Positions 43,838 to 54,054 of a DNA stretch of 64,000 nucleotides are shown piece after piece. Source of the DNA: Pseudomonas sp. TMP9 (GTDB lineage: Bacteria; Pseudomonadota; Gammaproteobacteria; Pseudomonadales; Pseudomonadaceae); contig NZ_CP149803.1 of NCBI RefSeq assembly GCF_037943105.1, positions 434,001 through 498,000 of the forward strand, in the 5' to 3' direction. The position numbers and the translations under genes are program-made. Position 1 is the first letter of the stretch. Each line of letters starts with the position of its first letter. The notes under the pieces were generated by a model that saw nothing but the letters and a program-made list of their open reading frames with translations, did no database searches and had not been told where the DNA came from.

Positions 43838-44509
43838 ATGCGCTGGATGTTCTTGTGGTTAGTTGTGCTGAATTTGTTTTATTACGTATGGCATCAGCAG
43901 CAGGCACCTCTGCGGGTTACTGAAATTGCCCCCTTAACTATGGCGCAAGACAGTAAGCGAGATATCCGGCTGCTCAGTGAATCCAGCGCGCCGCCTAAAA
44001 GGGAAGCTGCTGAAGTTCAGCCTATAGAGGCTGTGTGTCTGTTTCTCGGCAGCTTTGAATTGATGGCGAATGCCGCTGCGCTCGAGCAGCGGCTACTGAG
44101 TCTGGATATTCAGTCACGCGTGCAGAGTATGGACGCAGCGGCCGGGGTTGATTACTGGGTCTACTTGCCGCCACTGGCCTCCAGGCAGGCGTCCCTGCGT
44201 CAGTTGCGTGAGCTACAAGCACGTAAGATTAATAGTTACATCATTACCCAAGGTGACTTAGCGAATGGTGTATCCCTAGGGATATTTCCGCGCAGCGATT
44301 CAGCGCAGAGTGTAATGCAGCGTTTGCGTGATGCGGGCTATGAACCCTCGCTTCGGGAGTTGACACGTGCTCATCGCAGTTTTTGGGTGCGGATCTCGCC
44401 GCAAAGTCGACGGCTGGCCGATGATGCCTTGCTGGAGCGTTTAGCTTTAGACTTCAAGGGATTAGAACAGCAATTAATGCCGTGTGAAGGGGTTGCAAGC
44501 ACACAATAG
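43838..44509 (+). CDS. SPOR-domain membrane protein
   Basis: 223 residues from the ATG at 43838 with GAGG upstream. One N-terminal transmembrane helix (MFLWLVVLNLFYYVWH), a ~40-residue linker, then two related beta-alpha-beta halves (CLFLGSFELMANAAALEQRLLSL... and NGVSLGIFPRSDSAQSVMQRLRDAGY), of which the second is a SPOR-like fold. SPOR domains bind denuded glycan at division sites. Family member known in Pseudomonas next to coaX but not characterised. Confidence 0.85.
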   Translation: MRWMFLWLVVLNLFYYVWHQQQAPLRVTEIAPLTMAQDSKRDIRLLSESSAPPKREAAEVQPIEAVCLFLGSFELMANAAALEQRLLSLDIQSRVQSMDAAAGVDYWVYLPPLASRQASLRQLRELQARKINSYIITQGDLANGVSLGIFPRSDSAQSVMQRLRDAGYEPSLRELTRAHRSFWVRISPQSRRLADDALLERLALDFKGLEQQLMPCEGVASTQ

Positions 44510-44649
44510 AATGCATAGAATGGCGCCCGCTTCGCAGAGTGGCGCTTACAAAGGCTCTGTGGGGTTGCTGTCAATGAAGCTAACCTCAGGTTTTTAATGA
44601 GAAATTGCTTGACAGTAGGTCGGCTTAGAATGAATATGCCGCCCCGTTT
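44510..44649 (+). promoter_or_regulatory. tRNA-Tyr cluster promoter region
   Basis: TTGACA at 44609-44614 and, 17 bp on, GAATAT (44632-44637) followed by the GC-rich discriminator GCCGCCCC, immediately before tRNA-Tyr. The -35 is perfect; the -10 is weak (TAGAAT at 44626 is closer to consensus but gives an 11-bp spacer). A small AACCTCAGGTTTTT hairpin lies upstream at 44582-44596. Confidence 0.55.
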
Positions 44650-44734
44650 GGAGGGATTCCCGAGTGGCCAAAGGGATCAGACTGTAAATCTGACGTCATC
44701 GACTTCGAAGGTTCGAATCCTTCTCCCTCCACCA
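44650..44734 (+). tRNA. tRNA-Tyr (GTA)
   Basis: 85 nt with the long variable arm of tyrosine tRNAs. Acceptor GGAGGGA/TCCCTCC, anticodon loop CTGTAAA with GTA, CCA encoded. Confidence 0.98.
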
Positions 44735-44758
44735 AATTTAGCAAGTGCTGCAAATCAA

Positions 44759-44832
<74 letters not shown>

Positions 44833-44858
44833 GTTTTGTAGTTCTTGCATTATGTTTG

Positions 44859-44934
44859 GCTCATGTAGCTCAGTTGGTAGAGCACACCCTTGGTAAGGGT
44901 GAGGTCAGCGGTTCGAGTCCGCTCATGAGCTCCA
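44859..44934 (+). tRNA. tRNA-Thr (GGT)
   Basis: 76 nt. Acceptor GCTCATG/CATGAGC, anticodon loop TTGGTAA with GGT, encoded CCA. Last tRNA before tuf, matching the tRNA-tufB arrangement of E. coli. Confidence 0.98.
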
Positions 44935-44940
44935 TTTAAT

Positions 44941-44973
44941 AAAGGCAGATATGCAAGTATCTGCCTTTGTTTT
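44941..44973 (+). terminator. Hairpin between tRNA-Thr and tuf (partial terminator/attenuator)
   Basis: AAAGGCAGATA (44941-44951) / TATCTGCCTTT (44958-44968), 6-nt loop, then GTTTT. An 11-bp perfect stem with T-run. Since tuf usually reads through from the tRNAs, this likely sets a ratio of tRNA to EF-Tu or ends a processed tRNA precursor. Confidence 0.7.
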
Positions 44974-45016
44974 ATGGCGGTGTTACTGAGTTAATTCTTC
45001 TCTGGAGGCAGTCAAA

Positions 45017-46210
45017 ATGGCTAAAGAAAAGTTCGAGCGTAGCAAGCCCCACGTAAACGTTGGCACCATTGGTCACGTTGACCACGGCAAAACCACGCTG
45101 ACTGCTGCTCTGACTCGCGTCTGCTCCGAGGTGTTCGGTAGCGCCGTTGTTGCTTTCGACAAGATCGACAGCGCACCGGAAGAGAAGGCTCGTGGTATTA
45201 CCATCAACACTGCGCACGTTGAGTACAACTCTGCCATTCGTCACTACGCTCACGTTGACTGCCCAGGTCACGCTGACTATGTGAAGAACATGATCACCGG
45301 TGCTGCGCAGATGGATGGCGCAATCCTGGTTTGTTCGGCTGCCGATGGTCCGATGCCGCAGACCCGTGAGCACATCCTGTTGTCCCGTCAGGTTGGCGTT
45401 CCGTACATCGTTGTCTTCCTGAACAAGGCTGACATGGTTGACGACGCTGAGCTGTTGGAGCTGGTTGAAATGGAAGTGCGTGACCTGCTCAGCACTTACG
45501 ATTTCCCGGGCGACGACACGCCGATAATCATTGGCTCGGCGCTGATGGCGTTGAACGGTCAAGACGACAACGAAATGGGTACCACTGCCGTTCGTAAGCT
45601 CGTTGAAACCCTGGACACCTACATTCCAGATCCAGTTCGCGCGATCGACAAGCCGTTCCTGATGCCAATCGAAGACGTATTTTCGATCTCCGGTCGTGGC
45701 ACTGTGGTAACTGGCCGTATTGAGCGTGGCATCATCAAAATCCAGGAAGAACTGGAAATTGTTGGTCTGCGTGACACTGTCAAGACCACGTGTACTGGTG
45801 TTGAAATGTTCCGTAAGCTGCTCGACGAAGGTCGTGCGGGTGAGAACTGCGGCGTGCTGCTGCGCGGCACCAAGCGTGACGACGTAGAGCGTGGCCAGGT
45901 TCTGGTTAAGCCGGGTTCGGTTAAGCCGCACACTACGTTCACTGCAGAAGTGTACGTGTTGAGCAAAGAAGAAGGCGGTCGTCATACGCCGTTCTTCAAA
46001 GGCTACCGTCCTCAGTTCTACTTCCGTACAACTGACGTAACCGGTAACTGCGAACTGCCGGAAGGCGTTGAGATGGTGATGCCAGGTGACAACATTCAGA
46101 TGACTGTCACACTGATCAAGACCATCGCAATGGAAGAAGGCCTGCGTTTCGCTATTCGTGAAGGCGGTCGTACCGTCGGCGCCGGTGTCGTAGCCAAGAT
46201 CATCGCGTAA
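45017..46210 (+). CDS. tuf: Translation elongation factor Tu, copy 1 (tufB position)
   Basis: 397 residues, ATG with GGAGG upstream. GTPase motifs [14 protein letters not shown] (G1), [11 protein letters not shown] (G2), [12 protein letters not shown] (G3), NKADMVDD (G4) and SALMAL (G5), then EF-Tu domains 2 and 3. Delivers aminoacyl-tRNA to the ribosome A site. Differs from copy 2 (61535-62728) by one residue, Val44 here versus Ala44. Downstream of tRNA-Thr, upstream of tRNA-Trp and secE. Confidence 0.98.
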   Translation: MAKEKFERSKPHVNVGTIGHVDHGKTTLTAALTRVCSEVFGSAVVAFDKIDSAPEEKARGITINTAHVEYNSAIRHYAHVDCPGHADYVKNMITGAAQMDGAILVCSAADGPMPQTREHILLSRQVGVPYIVVFLNKADMVDDAELLELVEMEVRDLLSTYDFPGDDTPIIIGSALMALNGQDDNEMGTTAVRKLVETLDTYIPDPVRAIDKPFLMPIEDVFSISGRGTVVTGRIERGIIKIQEELEIVGLRDTVKTTCTGVEMFRKLLDEGRAGENCGVLLRGTKRDDVERGQVLVKPGSVKPHTTFTAEVYVLSKEEGGRHTPFFKGYRPQFYFRTTDVTGNCELPEGVEMVMPGDNIQMTVTLIKTIAMEEGLRFAIREGGRTVGAGVVAKIIA

Positions 46211-46231
46211 ACGATTGATCCGTTTAGATCA

Positions 46232-46268
46232 GGCCGGCATAATGGTCGGCCAGATTAAGTTTTTAGGT
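46232..46268 (+). other. Weak hairpin between tuf and tRNA-Trp
   Basis: GGCCGGC (46232-46238) / GTCGGCC (46245-46251) stem, then AGATTAAGTTTTT. The T-run is 8 bp away from the stem, so terminator activity is doubtful; it may be a processing signal. Confidence 0.35.
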
Positions 46269-46340
46269 CAGTAGCTCAATTGGCAGAGCGACGGTCTCCA
46301 AAACCGTAGGTTGGGGGTTCGATTCCCTCCTGACCTGCCA
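46265..46340 (+). tRNA. tRNA-Trp (CCA)
   Basis: 76 nt. Acceptor AGGTCAG/CTGACCT, anticodon loop CTCCAAA with CCA, 3' GCCA. Sits before secE as in E. coli. Confidence 0.98.
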
Positions 46341-46384
46341 TTTTCTCTAGAATTTGGCGCGTCTTCATACAGGATACTAAGTAG

Positions 46385-46753
46385 ATGAATGTAAAGGCTG
46401 AAGCCAAAGAATCACGCTTCGATCTAGCTAAGTGGCTACTGGTTGGCGCCTTAGTAATCGTTGGTGTGGTTGGTAATCAGTATTTCTCTGCTGAGCCTAT
46501 TTTGTATCGTGTTCTAGCCTTGCTGGTTGTAGCAGCATTGGCTGCCGTAATTGGCTTGCAAACAACCAAGGGCAGAGCTTTTTGGGTGCTGGCTAAAGAA
46601 GCGCGCGTTGAAATTCGTAAGGTCGTTTGGCCAACTCGTCAGGAAACCACGCAGACAACATTGATTGTTGTGGCTGTTGTTCTGGTTATGGCGCTGTTGT
46701 TGTGGGGTTTAGATTCCCTGCTTGGTTGGCTTGTTTCGTTGATTGTCGGTTAA
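46385..46753 (+). CDS. secE: Preprotein translocase subunit SecE
   Basis: 122 residues with the three transmembrane helices of the gammaproteobacterial form (WLLVGALVIVGVVGNQYF, VLALLVVAALAAVIGLQ, and VVAVVLVMALLLWGLDSLLGWLVSLIV). The essential amphipathic EIRKVVWPTRQETTQTT precedes the last helix. Partner of SecY and SecG in the SecYEG channel. nusG follows after 9 bp. Confidence 0.97.
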   Translation: MNVKAEAKESRFDLAKWLLVGALVIVGVVGNQYFSAEPILYRVLALLVVAALAAVIGLQTTKGRAFWVLAKEARVEIRKVVWPTRQETTQTTLIVVAVVLVMALLLWGLDSLLGWLVSLIVG

Positions 46754-46762
46754 AGGTGTCCC

Positions 46763-47296
46763 GTGGCTAAGCGTTGGTACGTTGTGCATGCTTACTCGGG
46801 TTACGAGAAGCATGTTATGCGCTCGTTAGTCGAGCGTATAAAGTTCGCCGGTATGGAAGATGTATTCGGTGAAATACTTGTCCCTACCGAAGAAGTGGTA
46901 GAGATGCGTAATGGTCAAAAGCGTAAGAGCGAGCGCAAGTTTTTTCCTGGCTATGTATTAGTCCAGATGGAAATGAGCGAAGGCACTTGGCACTTGATCA
47001 AGAGCACTCCTCGGGTTTTGGGTTTCATCGGTGGTACTGCGGATAAGCCTGCGCCAATTACCGAAAAAGAAGCCGATGCTATTCTGCGTCGTGTTGCCGA
47101 TAGCGGTGACAAGCCGAAACCTAAAACACTGTTTGAGCCAGGCGAGATGGTCCGTGTTACTGATGGTCCGTTCGTTGATTTCAGTGGTGTTGTTGAGGAA
47201 GTTAATTACGAAAAGAGCCGCATCCAAGTAGCTGTGACAATTTTTGGTCGCTCTACGCCGGTCGAGCTCGAGTTCAGCCAGGTCGAAAAAGCCTAG
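46763..47296 (+). CDS. nusG: Transcription termination/antitermination protein NusG
   Basis: 177 residues with a GTG start (AAAGG upstream). NGN domain with [15 protein letters not shown] and [14 protein letters not shown], then a KOW domain ([33 protein letters not shown]). Binds RNA polymerase clamp and Rho or S10. Followed by a terminator that separates it from rplK. Confidence 0.98.
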   Translation: MAKRWYVVHAYSGYEKHVMRSLVERIKFAGMEDVFGEILVPTEEVVEMRNGQKRKSERKFFPGYVLVQMEMSEGTWHLIKSTPRVLGFIGGTADKPAPITEKEADAILRRVADSGDKPKPKTLFEPGEMVRVTDGPFVDFSGVVEEVNYEKSRIQVAVTIFGRSTPVELEFSQVEKA

Positions 47297-47314
47297 CTGA
47301 AATAAGCATCCCCT

Positions 47315-47344
47315 ACCTCGCAGCCTCGGGTTGCGGGGTTTTTT
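47315..47344 (+). terminator. Terminator after nusG
   Basis: ACCTCGCA (47315-47322) / TGCGGGGT (47332-47339), one G-U pair, then TTTTTT. Overlaps a candidate rplK promoter -35 box. Confidence 0.75.
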
Positions 47345-47359
47345 CGTCACTGGGATAAT
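47331..47359 (+). promoter_or_regulatory. rplK: Candidate rplK promoter overlapping the nusG terminator
   Basis: TTGCGG (47331-47336), 17-bp spacer, GATAAT (47354-47359). The -35 is the descending arm of the nusG hairpin. Gives a start near 47366, 46 bp before rplK. Confidence 0.5.
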
Positions 47360-47411
47360 TAGGTAATAACTGGGGAGCCGAAAGGCGCTAGAACCCAAAA
47401 TGGAGTAGCTC

Positions 47412-47843
47412 ATGGCTAAGAAAATTACGGCTTACATCAAGCTGCAAGTAAAGGCTGCACAAGCCAACCCGTCGCCACCTGTCGGTCCGGCTTTGGGTCA
47501 GCATGGCGTGAATATCATGGAGTTCTGCAAGGCGTTTAACGCCCGGACCCAGGGTATGGAGCCTGGTCTGCCGACGCCAGTGATCATCACTGTATACAGC
47601 GACCGTAGTTTCACCTTCGAAACCAAAAGCACCCCGGCTTCGGTTTTGCTGAAGAAAGCAGCTGGCTTAACCAGCGGTTCGGCACGCCCGAACACCGTCA
47701 AGGTTGGTACCGTTACCCGTGCTCAGCTGGAAGAGATTGCGAAAACCAAAAACGCTGATCTGACTGCCGCTGATATGGATGCCGCTGTGCGTACTATCGC
47801 CGGCTCCGCTCGTAGCATGGGCCTCAACGTGGAGGGTGTGTAA
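47412..47843 (+). CDS. rplK: 50S ribosomal protein L11
   Basis: 143 residues. N-terminal thiostrepton-loop domain ([30 protein letters not shown]) and C-terminal rRNA-binding domain ([26 protein letters not shown]). Part of the GTPase-associated centre; needed for RelA activation. Stop overlaps rplA start (TAATG). Confidence 0.98.
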   Translation: MAKKITAYIKLQVKAAQANPSPPVGPALGQHGVNIMEFCKAFNARTQGMEPGLPTPVIITVYSDRSFTFETKSTPASVLLKKAAGLTSGSARPNTVKVGTVTRAQLEEIAKTKNADLTAADMDAAVRTIAGSARSMGLNVEGV

Positions 47844-48538
47844 TGGCTAAGTTGACTAAGCGTCAAAAGGCAATGGCTGAGAAAATTGAAGCTGGCAAGG
47901 CTTACAATTTTGTTGAGGCTGCTGCTCTGCTGGCTGAGCTGTCGGTTGTTAAGTTTTCTGAATCTGTTGATATCGCCGTTAACCTTGGCGTTGACCCGCG
48001 CAAATCTGACCAAGTTGTACGTGGCGCTACTGTGCTGCCGAATGGCTCGGGCAAAAGCGTTCGCGTCGCTGTGTTCACCCAAGGTCCTGCAGCTGAAGCT
48101 GCTCTGGCTGCCGGTGCTGATCGCGTAGGTATGGATGATCTGGCTGCCGAAATGAAAGCCGGTGACCTTAACTATGACGTGGTGATTGCATCCCCAGATG
48201 CAATGCGCGTCGTTGGCCAATTGGGTCAAGTGCTCGGTCCACGTGGCCTGATGCCTAACCCAAAAGTCGGTACCGTTACCCCTGACGTTGCTACTGCTGT
48301 TAAGAACGCCAAGGCTGGTCAAGTGCGTTTCCGTACTGATAAGAACGGCATCATTCATGGCTCCGTGGGTAAGGTTGGCTTTGACGCTGAGAAGCTCAAG
48401 CAGAACGTTGAAGCGCTGATTTCTGACCTTAAGCGTCTGAAGCCATCGACTTCGAAAGGCATCTACGTTAAGCGCATCACTCTCAGCACCACTATGGGCC
48501 CAGGTCTGATTATCGATCAGGGTTCGCTGGACGCGTAA
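47843..48538 (+). CDS. rplA: 50S ribosomal protein L1
   Basis: 231 residues. Conserved [25 protein letters not shown] and [18 protein letters not shown]. Forms the mobile L1 stalk; in E. coli L1 also represses the L11-L1 mRNA. One-base overlap with rplK. Confidence 0.98.
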   Translation: MAKLTKRQKAMAEKIEAGKAYNFVEAAALLAELSVVKFSESVDIAVNLGVDPRKSDQVVRGATVLPNGSGKSVRVAVFTQGPAAEAALAAGADRVGMDDLAAEMKAGDLNYDVVIASPDAMRVVGQLGQVLGPRGLMPNPKVGTVTPDVATAVKNAKAGQVRFRTDKNGIIHGSVGKVGFDAEKLKQNVEALISDLKRLKPSTSKGIYVKRITLSTTMGPGLIIDQGSLDA

Positions 48539-48574
48539 TTCAGAAGTGGCGTAAGCAATTGCGCCGTTTCGATA

Positions 48575-48745
48575 CTTTGGGGTCCCTGCCTGGCGGGGGC
48601 TATCCAAGACCGTAGGTGGTGCAAGCCTTAAAACTGGAGAGCAATCTTCAGCTGCCTACGCAGATGGTGCTCCCGGTTCTTACCGAATCAGACACCAAAA
48701 CGACATCCACCTTAGGGCGGATGAAACGGTAACAAGCAGGAGTTA
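48575..48745 (+). promoter_or_regulatory. L10 leader (ribosomal protein autoregulatory RNA)
   Basis: About 210 bp between rplA and rplJ contain the kink-turn/stem sequence of L10 leaders (GGTGGTGCAAGCCTTAAAACTGGAGAGCAATCTTCAGCTGCCTACG and the following CCCGGTTCTTACCGAATCAGACACC). L10(L12)4 binds such leaders and represses rplJ translation. Boundaries approximate. Confidence 0.75.
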
Positions 48746-48750
48746 GACCC

Positions 48751-49251
48751 GTGGCAATTAAACTCGAAGACAAGAAAGCCATCGTCGCTGAAGTCAACGA
48801 GGCTGCCAAAGGCGCCCTGTCCGCTGTTGTGGTTGATGCCCGCGGTGTGACTGTAAGCGCTATGACCGGACTCCGTAAAGAGGCCCGCGAAGCTGGTGTA
48901 TACGTACGCGTTGTACGTAATAGCCTGCTCAAGCGCGCTGTTGAAGGCACTGATTACGCGGTGCTCAACGACGTGTTCAAAGGCCCGACCCTGATTGCAT
49001 TCTCCACTGACCATCCGGGCGCTGCTGCTCGTATTTTCAAAGAGTTTGCCAAGGGTCAGGATAAGTTCGAGATCAAGGCAGCTGCGTTTGAGGGCAAGTT
49101 CCTCGCAGCAAACGAGATCGACGTGTTGGCTTCGCTGCCGACTCGCGACGAAGCCATTGCGAAGCTGATGAGCGTGATTCAAGGCGCTACCAGCAAGCTG
49201 GCTCGTACTCTGGCGGCCATTCGCGACCAGAAAGAAGCTACTGCTGCCTAA
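48751..49251 (+). CDS. rplJ: 50S ribosomal protein L10
   Basis: 166 residues, GTG start with AGGAG upstream. N-terminal rRNA-binding domain ([46 protein letters not shown]) and a C-terminal helix that binds L7/L12 dimers. Likely autoregulated via the leader immediately upstream. Confidence 0.98.
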   Translation: MAIKLEDKKAIVAEVNEAAKGALSAVVVDARGVTVSAMTGLRKEAREAGVYVRVVRNSLLKRAVEGTDYAVLNDVFKGPTLIAFSTDHPGAAARIFKEFAKGQDKFEIKAAAFEGKFLAANEIDVLASLPTRDEAIAKLMSVIQGATSKLARTLAAIRDQKEATAA

Positions 49252-49330
49252 GGCGGCGTAAATTCTCTCAAAATCATATGTTTAATTTGATGGCTGCGTA
49301 GGCTGTCACCCCAATACAGGATTTAAAGTC

Positions 49331-49696
49331 ATGTCTCTGACTAACGAGCAAATCATCGAAGCAATCGGCCAGAAAACTGTTCTGGAAGTTGTAGAGCTGA
49401 TCAAAGCAATGGAAGAAACTTTCGGCGTTACCGCTGCTGTTGCTTCTGCTGGCCCAGCTGCTGCCGCTGCTGTTGTTGAAGAGCAAACCGAATTCAACGT
49501 GATGTTGCTTGAAACCGGCGAAAAGAAAGTAAACGTGATCAAGGCTGTACGTGAGCTGACTGGCCTGGGCTTGAAAGAAGCCAAGGCTGTGGTTGACGGC
49601 GCTCCTGCCATGGTTCTGGAAGCTGTTTCGAAAGACGCAGCTGACAAGGCTAAGGCCACGCTGGAAGAAGCTGGCGCTAAAGTCGAGCTCAAGTAA
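49331..49696 (+). CDS. rplL: 50S ribosomal protein L7/L12
   Basis: 121 residues. N-terminal dimerisation domain ([30 protein letters not shown]), Ala/Pro-rich hinge ([13 protein letters not shown]), C-terminal factor-binding domain ([29 protein letters not shown]). Recruits EF-Tu and EF-G. Confidence 0.98.
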   Translation: MSLTNEQIIEAIGQKTVLEVVELIKAMEETFGVTAAVASAGPAAAAAVVEEQTEFNVMLLETGEKKVNVIKAVRELTGLGLKEAKAVVDGAPAMVLEAVSKDAADKAKATLEEAGAKVELK

Positions 49697-49742
49697 GCGA
49701 CGACCTTGCGTCTACAGCCCAAGCGTTAAGCGAAAGGCTGAT

Positions 49743-49771
49743 GGCTGGTGGCTTTTGCCACCGGCCTTTTT
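49743..49771 (+). terminator. rplL-rpoB attenuator
   Basis: GGCTGGTGGC (49743-49752) / GCCACCGGCC (49757-49766) with a TTTT loop, one G-U pair, then TTTTT. Position matches the E. coli rplL-rpoB attenuator that lowers rpoBC transcription relative to r-proteins. Confidence 0.85.
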
Positions 49772-49916
49772 CCGTTCTAGGTCGGCTCATCGTTGGCAGA
49801 CCTCGGACGTGAAATACCCGCCCAAAGTGGCGGCGCAAACTTAGGGTTTGCAAGAGTTTCTGGCAACTTCCGTCGGGAGGAGCCAAATAAGCAGGTGACC
49901 AAGCTGGGGAACGCTG

Positions 49917-52900
49917 ATGGCTTACTCATATACTGAGAAAAAACGTATCCGCAAGGACTTTAGCAAGTTGCCGGATGTCATGGATGTGCCTTATCTCCTG
50001 GCCATCCAGCTGGATTCGTATCGCGAATTCCTGCAGGCAGGGGCGACCAAGGACCAGTTCCGCGACATTGGCCTGCATGCGGCCTTCAAGTCTGTTTTCC
50101 CGATTATCAGCTACTCCGGCAATGCTGCACTGGAGTACGTCGGTTATCGCTTGGGCGAGCCGGCTTTTGATGTCAAGGAATGTACGCTGCGTGGCGTGAC
50201 CTATGCCGTGCCGCTGCGGGTTAAAGTCCGTCTGATCATTTTCGACAAAGAATCGTCGAACAAAGCGATCAAGGACATCAAAGAACAAGAAGTGTACATG
50301 GGCGAAATTCCGCTCATGACCGAGAACGGTACCTTCGTCATTAACGGTACCGAGCGCGTTATCGTGTCTCAGTTGCACCGTTCTCCGGGCGTGTTCTTCG
50401 ACCACGACCGTGGTAAGACGCACAGTTCGGGCAAGCTGCTGTACTCGGCGCGAATCATTCCTTACCGCGGTTCGTGGTTGGACTTTGAGTTCGACCCGAA
50501 AGACGCTGTCTTCGTGCGTATTGACCGCCGTCGTAAGTTGCCGGCTTCCGTGCTGCTGCGCGCGCTGGGCTATGGCACTGAAGAAGTGCTCGACGCGTTC
50601 TATGCAACCAACGTTTTCCACGTCAAGGGCGAGTCCCTAAACCTGGAGCTGGTTCCGCAGCGCTTGCGTGGTGAAATTGCCGTCCTCGATATCCTCGACG
50701 ACAAGGGCAAAGTCATTGTTGAGCAAGGCCGTCGTATTACCGCGCGCCACATCAACCAGCTAGACAAGGCCGGTATTAAAGAACTGGAAGTGCCAATTGA
50801 TTACCTGATCGGTCGTACTTCGGCCAAGGTTATCGTGCACCCGTCTACCGGTGAAATAATCGCTGAGTGCAACACCGAGTTGAACACTGAAATCTTGGCC
50901 AAAGTGGTCAAGGCTCAGGTTGTGCGCATTGAAACGCTGTACACCAACGACATCGATTGCGGCCCGTTCATCTCCGACACCTTGAAGATCGACAGCACCA
51001 CTAATCAGTTAGAAGCGCTGGTCGAGATCTATCGCATGATGCGTCCTGGCGAGCCGCCGACTAAGGATGCTGCCGAAACCCTGTTTAACAACCTGTTCTT
51101 CAGCCCTGAGCGCTATGACCTGTCGGCCGTGGGCCGGATGAAGTTTAACCGTCGTATCGGGCGTACCGAGATCGAAGGTTCAGGCGTGCTGAGCAAGGAA
51201 GATATCGTCGCGGTCCTCAAGACCCTGGTTGATATCCGTAACGGCAAAGGCATCGTCGATGACATCGACCACCTGGGCAACCGTCGTGTTCGCTGTGTCG
51301 GCGAAATGGCCGAGAACCAGTTCCGCGTTGGCTTAGTGCGTGTAGAGCGTGCGGTCAAAGAGCGTCTGTCGATGGCTGAAAGCGAAGGCCTAATGCCGCA
51401 AGATCTGATTAACGCCAAGCCGGTTGCGGCGGCTGTTAAAGAGTTCTTCGGTTCTAGCCAGCTCTCGCAGTTTATGGACCAGAACAACCCGCTTTCTGAG
51501 ATCACCCACAAGCGTCGCGTTTCGGCGCTTGGCCCGGGCGGTTTGACTCGCGAGCGTGCAGGCTTTGAAGTGCGCGACGTACACCCGACCCACTACGGCC
51601 GTGTGTGCCCGATCGAAACACCGGAAGGTCCGAACATTGGTCTGATCAACTCGTTGGCAGCCTATGCGCGCACCAATCAGTATGGCTTCCTCGAGAGCCC
51701 ATACCGCGTGGTGAAAGACACCCTGGTGACCAGCGAAATCGTTTTCTTGTCCGCCATTGAAGAGGCCGATCACGTGATCGCCCAGGCTTCGGCGACCATG
51801 AACGACAAAGGTCAGCTGGTTGATGAGTTGGTGGCTGTGCGTCACCTTAACGAATTCACCGTTAAAGCGCCTGAAGACGTCACCCTGATGGACGTTTCAC
51901 CGAAGCAAGTGGTTTCAGTTGCCGCTTCGTTGATTCCGTTCCTTGAGCACGATGACGCCAACCGTGCGTTGATGGGCTCGAACATGCAGCGCCAAGCTGT
52001 ACCGACCCTGCGTGCTGATAAGCCGCTGGTTGGTACTGGCATGGAACGCAACGTGGCGCGTGACTCTGGCGTTTGCGTTGTGGCACGTCGTGGCGGCGTG
52101 ATCGACTCGGTCGATGCCAGCCGTGTTGTAGTTCGCGTCAATGACGACGAAGTTGAAACAGGCGAAGCCGGTGTCGACATCTACAACTTGACCAAATACA
52201 CCCGTTCCAACCAGAACACTTGTATCAACCAGCGTCCGTTGGTGAGCAAGGGTGATCAGGTTGAACGCAGCGACATTTTGGCTGATGGCCCGTCCACCGA
52301 CATGGGTGAGCTGGCTCTTGGCCAGAACATGCGCGTCGCGTTCATGCCGTGGAACGGTTACAACTTCGAAGACTCCATCTGCCTCTCCGAGCGCGTGGTT
52401 CAAGAAGATCGCTTCACCACGATCCACATCCAGGAACTGACCTGTGTGGCCCGTGACACCAAACTCGGCTCGGAAGAAATCACCTCCGACATCCCGAACG
52501 TCGGTGAGTCTGCGCTGAACAAGCTGGACGAAGCCGGCATCGTGTACGTGGGCGCTGAAGTCGGCCCCGGCGACATTCTAGTGGGCAAAGTGACGCCGAA
52601 GGGCGAAACCCAGCTGACCCCAGAAGAGAAGCTGTTGCGTGCGATCTTCGGTGAGAAGGCGTCTGACGTTAAAGACACCTCCCTGCGTGTGCCAACTGGC
52701 ACCAAAGGTACCGTTATCGACGTGCAGGTCTTCACCCGCGACGGCGTTGAGCGTGACGCACGTGCGCTGTCGATCGAGAAGAGCCAGCTGGATGAGATCC
52801 GTAAGGACCTCAACGAAGAGTTCCGCATCGTTGAAGGTGCAACCTTCGAACGCCTGCGTTCCGCTCTGGTTGGCAAGAAAGCCGAAGGCGGCGCGGGCCT

Positions 52901-53990
52901 GAAGAAGGGCGCAGAAGTCACCGACGAGTTCCTCGACGGCCTCGAACGTGGCCAGTGGTTCAAGCTGCGTATGGCTGACGACGCCCTGAACGAGCAGTTG
53001 GAAAAAGCTCAGGCTTATATCTCTGATCGTCGTCAGTTGCTCGACGACAAGTTTGAAGATAAGAAGCGCAAGCTGCAGCAGGGCGATGACCTGGCTCCTG
53101 GTGTGCTGAAAATAGTCAAGGTTTACCTGGCTATCCGTCGCCGCATTCAGCCGGGCGACAAAATGGCTGGTCGTCACGGTAACAAGGGTGTGGTCTCGGT
53201 GATCATGCCGGTTGAAGACATGCCGCACGACGTCAACGGTACGCCAGTCGACATCGTTCTCAACCCATTGGGCGTACCGTCGCGTATGAACGTTGGGCAG
53301 ATCCTCGAAACGCACCTCGGCCTTGCAGCTAAAGGTCTGGGTGAGAAGATTAACCGCATGCTCGAAGAGCAGCGCAAAGTCGCTGAGTTGCGTAAGTTTA
53401 TGCAGCAGATTTATAACGAGATCGGCGGCCGCCAGGAAAATCTGGATGAACTGAGCGATCAGGAAATCCTCAGCCTGGCGAAGAACTTGCGCGGTGGTGT
53501 GCCGATGGCCACTCCGGTGTTCGACGGCGCCAAAGAAAGCGAAATCAAAGCCATGCTCAAGCTGGCGGATTTGCCAGAGAGCGGTCAGATGCAATTGGTT
53601 GACGGTCGCACCGGTAACCTGTTTGAGCGTCCGACCACGGTTGGCTACATGTACATGCTGAAATTGAACCACCTGGTGGACGACAAGATGCACGCGCGTT
53701 CCACGGGTTCTTACAGCCTGGTTACTCAGCAGCCGCTGGGTGGTAAGGCGCAGTTCGGTGGTCAGCGCTTCGGAGAGATGGAGGTCTGGGCACTGGAAGC
53801 TTACGGCGCCGCCTACACCCTGCAGGAAATGCTGACCGTGAAGTCGGATGACGTGAACGGCCGTACCAAGATGTACAAAAACATCGTGGACGGTGATCAC
53901 CGTATGGAGCCGGGCATGCCCGAGTCTTTCAACGTACTGATCAAAGAAATCCGTTCGCTGGGTATCGACATCGATCTGGAAACCGAATAA
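49917..53990 (+). CDS. rpoB: DNA-directed RNA polymerase subunit beta
   Basis: 1357 residues. Includes the rifampicin region in wild-type form ([38 protein letters not shown]), [15 protein letters not shown], and the C-terminal switch region [27 protein letters not shown] preceded by GGGGAACG. 64 bp before rpoC. Forms the catalytic core with beta'. Confidence 0.99.
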   Translation: MAYSYTEKKRIRKDFSKLPDVMDVPYLLAIQLDSYREFLQAGATKDQFRDIGLHAAFKSVFPIISYSGNAALEYVGYRLGEPAFDVKECTLRGVTYAVPLRVKVRLIIFDKESSNKAIKDIKEQEVYMGEIPLMTENGTFVINGTERVIVSQLHRSPGVFFDHDRGKTHSSGKLLYSARIIPYRGSWLDFEFDPKDAVFVRIDRRRKLPASVLLRALGYGTEEVLDAFYATNVFHVKGESLNLELVPQRLRGEIAVLDILDDKGKVIVEQGRRITARHINQLDKAGIKELEVPIDYLIGRTSAKVIVHPSTGEIIAECNTELNTEILAKVVKAQVVRIETLYTNDIDCGPFISDTLKIDSTTNQLEALVEIYRMMRPGEPPTKDAAETLFNNLFFSPERYDLSAVGRMKFNRRIGRTEIEGSGVLSKEDIVAVLKTLVDIRNGKGIVDDIDHLGNRRVRCVGEMAENQFRVGLVRVERAVKERLSMAESEGLMPQDLINAKPVAAAVKEFFGSSQLSQFMDQNNPLSEITHKRRVSALGPGGLTRERAGFEVRDVHPTHYGRVCPIETPEGPNIGLINSLAAYARTNQYGFLESPYRVVKDTLVTSEIVFLSAIEEADHVIAQASATMNDKGQLVDELVAVRHLNEFTVKAPEDVTLMDVSPKQVVSVAASLIPFLEHDDANRALMGSNMQRQAVPTLRADKPLVGTGMERNVARDSGVCVVARRGGVIDSVDASRVVVRVNDDEVETGEAGVDIYNLTKYTRSNQNTCINQRPLVSKGDQVERSDILADGPSTDMGELALGQNMRVAFMPWNGYNFEDSICLSERVVQEDRFTTIHIQELTCVARDTKLGSEEITSDIPNVGESALNKLDEAGIVYVGAEVGPGDILVGKVTPKGETQLTPEEKLLRAIFGEKASDVKDTSLRVPTGTKGTVIDVQVFTRDGVERDARALSIEKSQLDEIRKDLNEEFRIVEGATFERLRSALVGKKAEGGAGLKKGAEVTDEFLDGLERGQWFKLRMADDALNEQLEKAQAYISDRRQLLDDKFEDKKRKLQQGDDLAPGVLKIVKVYLAIRRRIQPGDKMAGRHGNKGVVSVIMPVEDMPHDVNGTPVDIVLNPLGVPSRMNVGQILETHLGLAAKGLGEKINRMLEEQRKVAELRKFMQQIYNEIGGRQENLDELSDQEILSLAKNLRGGVPMATPVFDGAKESEIKAMLKLADLPESGQMQLVDGRTGNLFERPTTVGYMYMLKLNHLVDDKMHARSTGSYSLVTQQPLGGKAQFGGQRFGEMEVWALEAYGAAYTLQEMLTVKSDDVNGRTKMYKNIVDGDHRMEPGMPESFNVLIKEIRSLGIDIDLETE

Positions 53991-54054
53991 CACGTGACGC
54001 GAATCGGCGGTGGAGCACTTTGCTCCATCGCCAGCTCCGCCAGGAGGAAAGGCC

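Noticed and set aside
52578..53993. 471-codon open frame on the minus strand opposite rpoB
   Set aside because: Mirror of the rpoB codon bias; low-complexity His/Val/Gln-rich translation, no motif and no ribosome site. Similar long antisense frames lie opposite rpoC (54409-55689, 55786-57129), fusA (59255-60766) and both tuf genes (44972-45985, 61526-62809).
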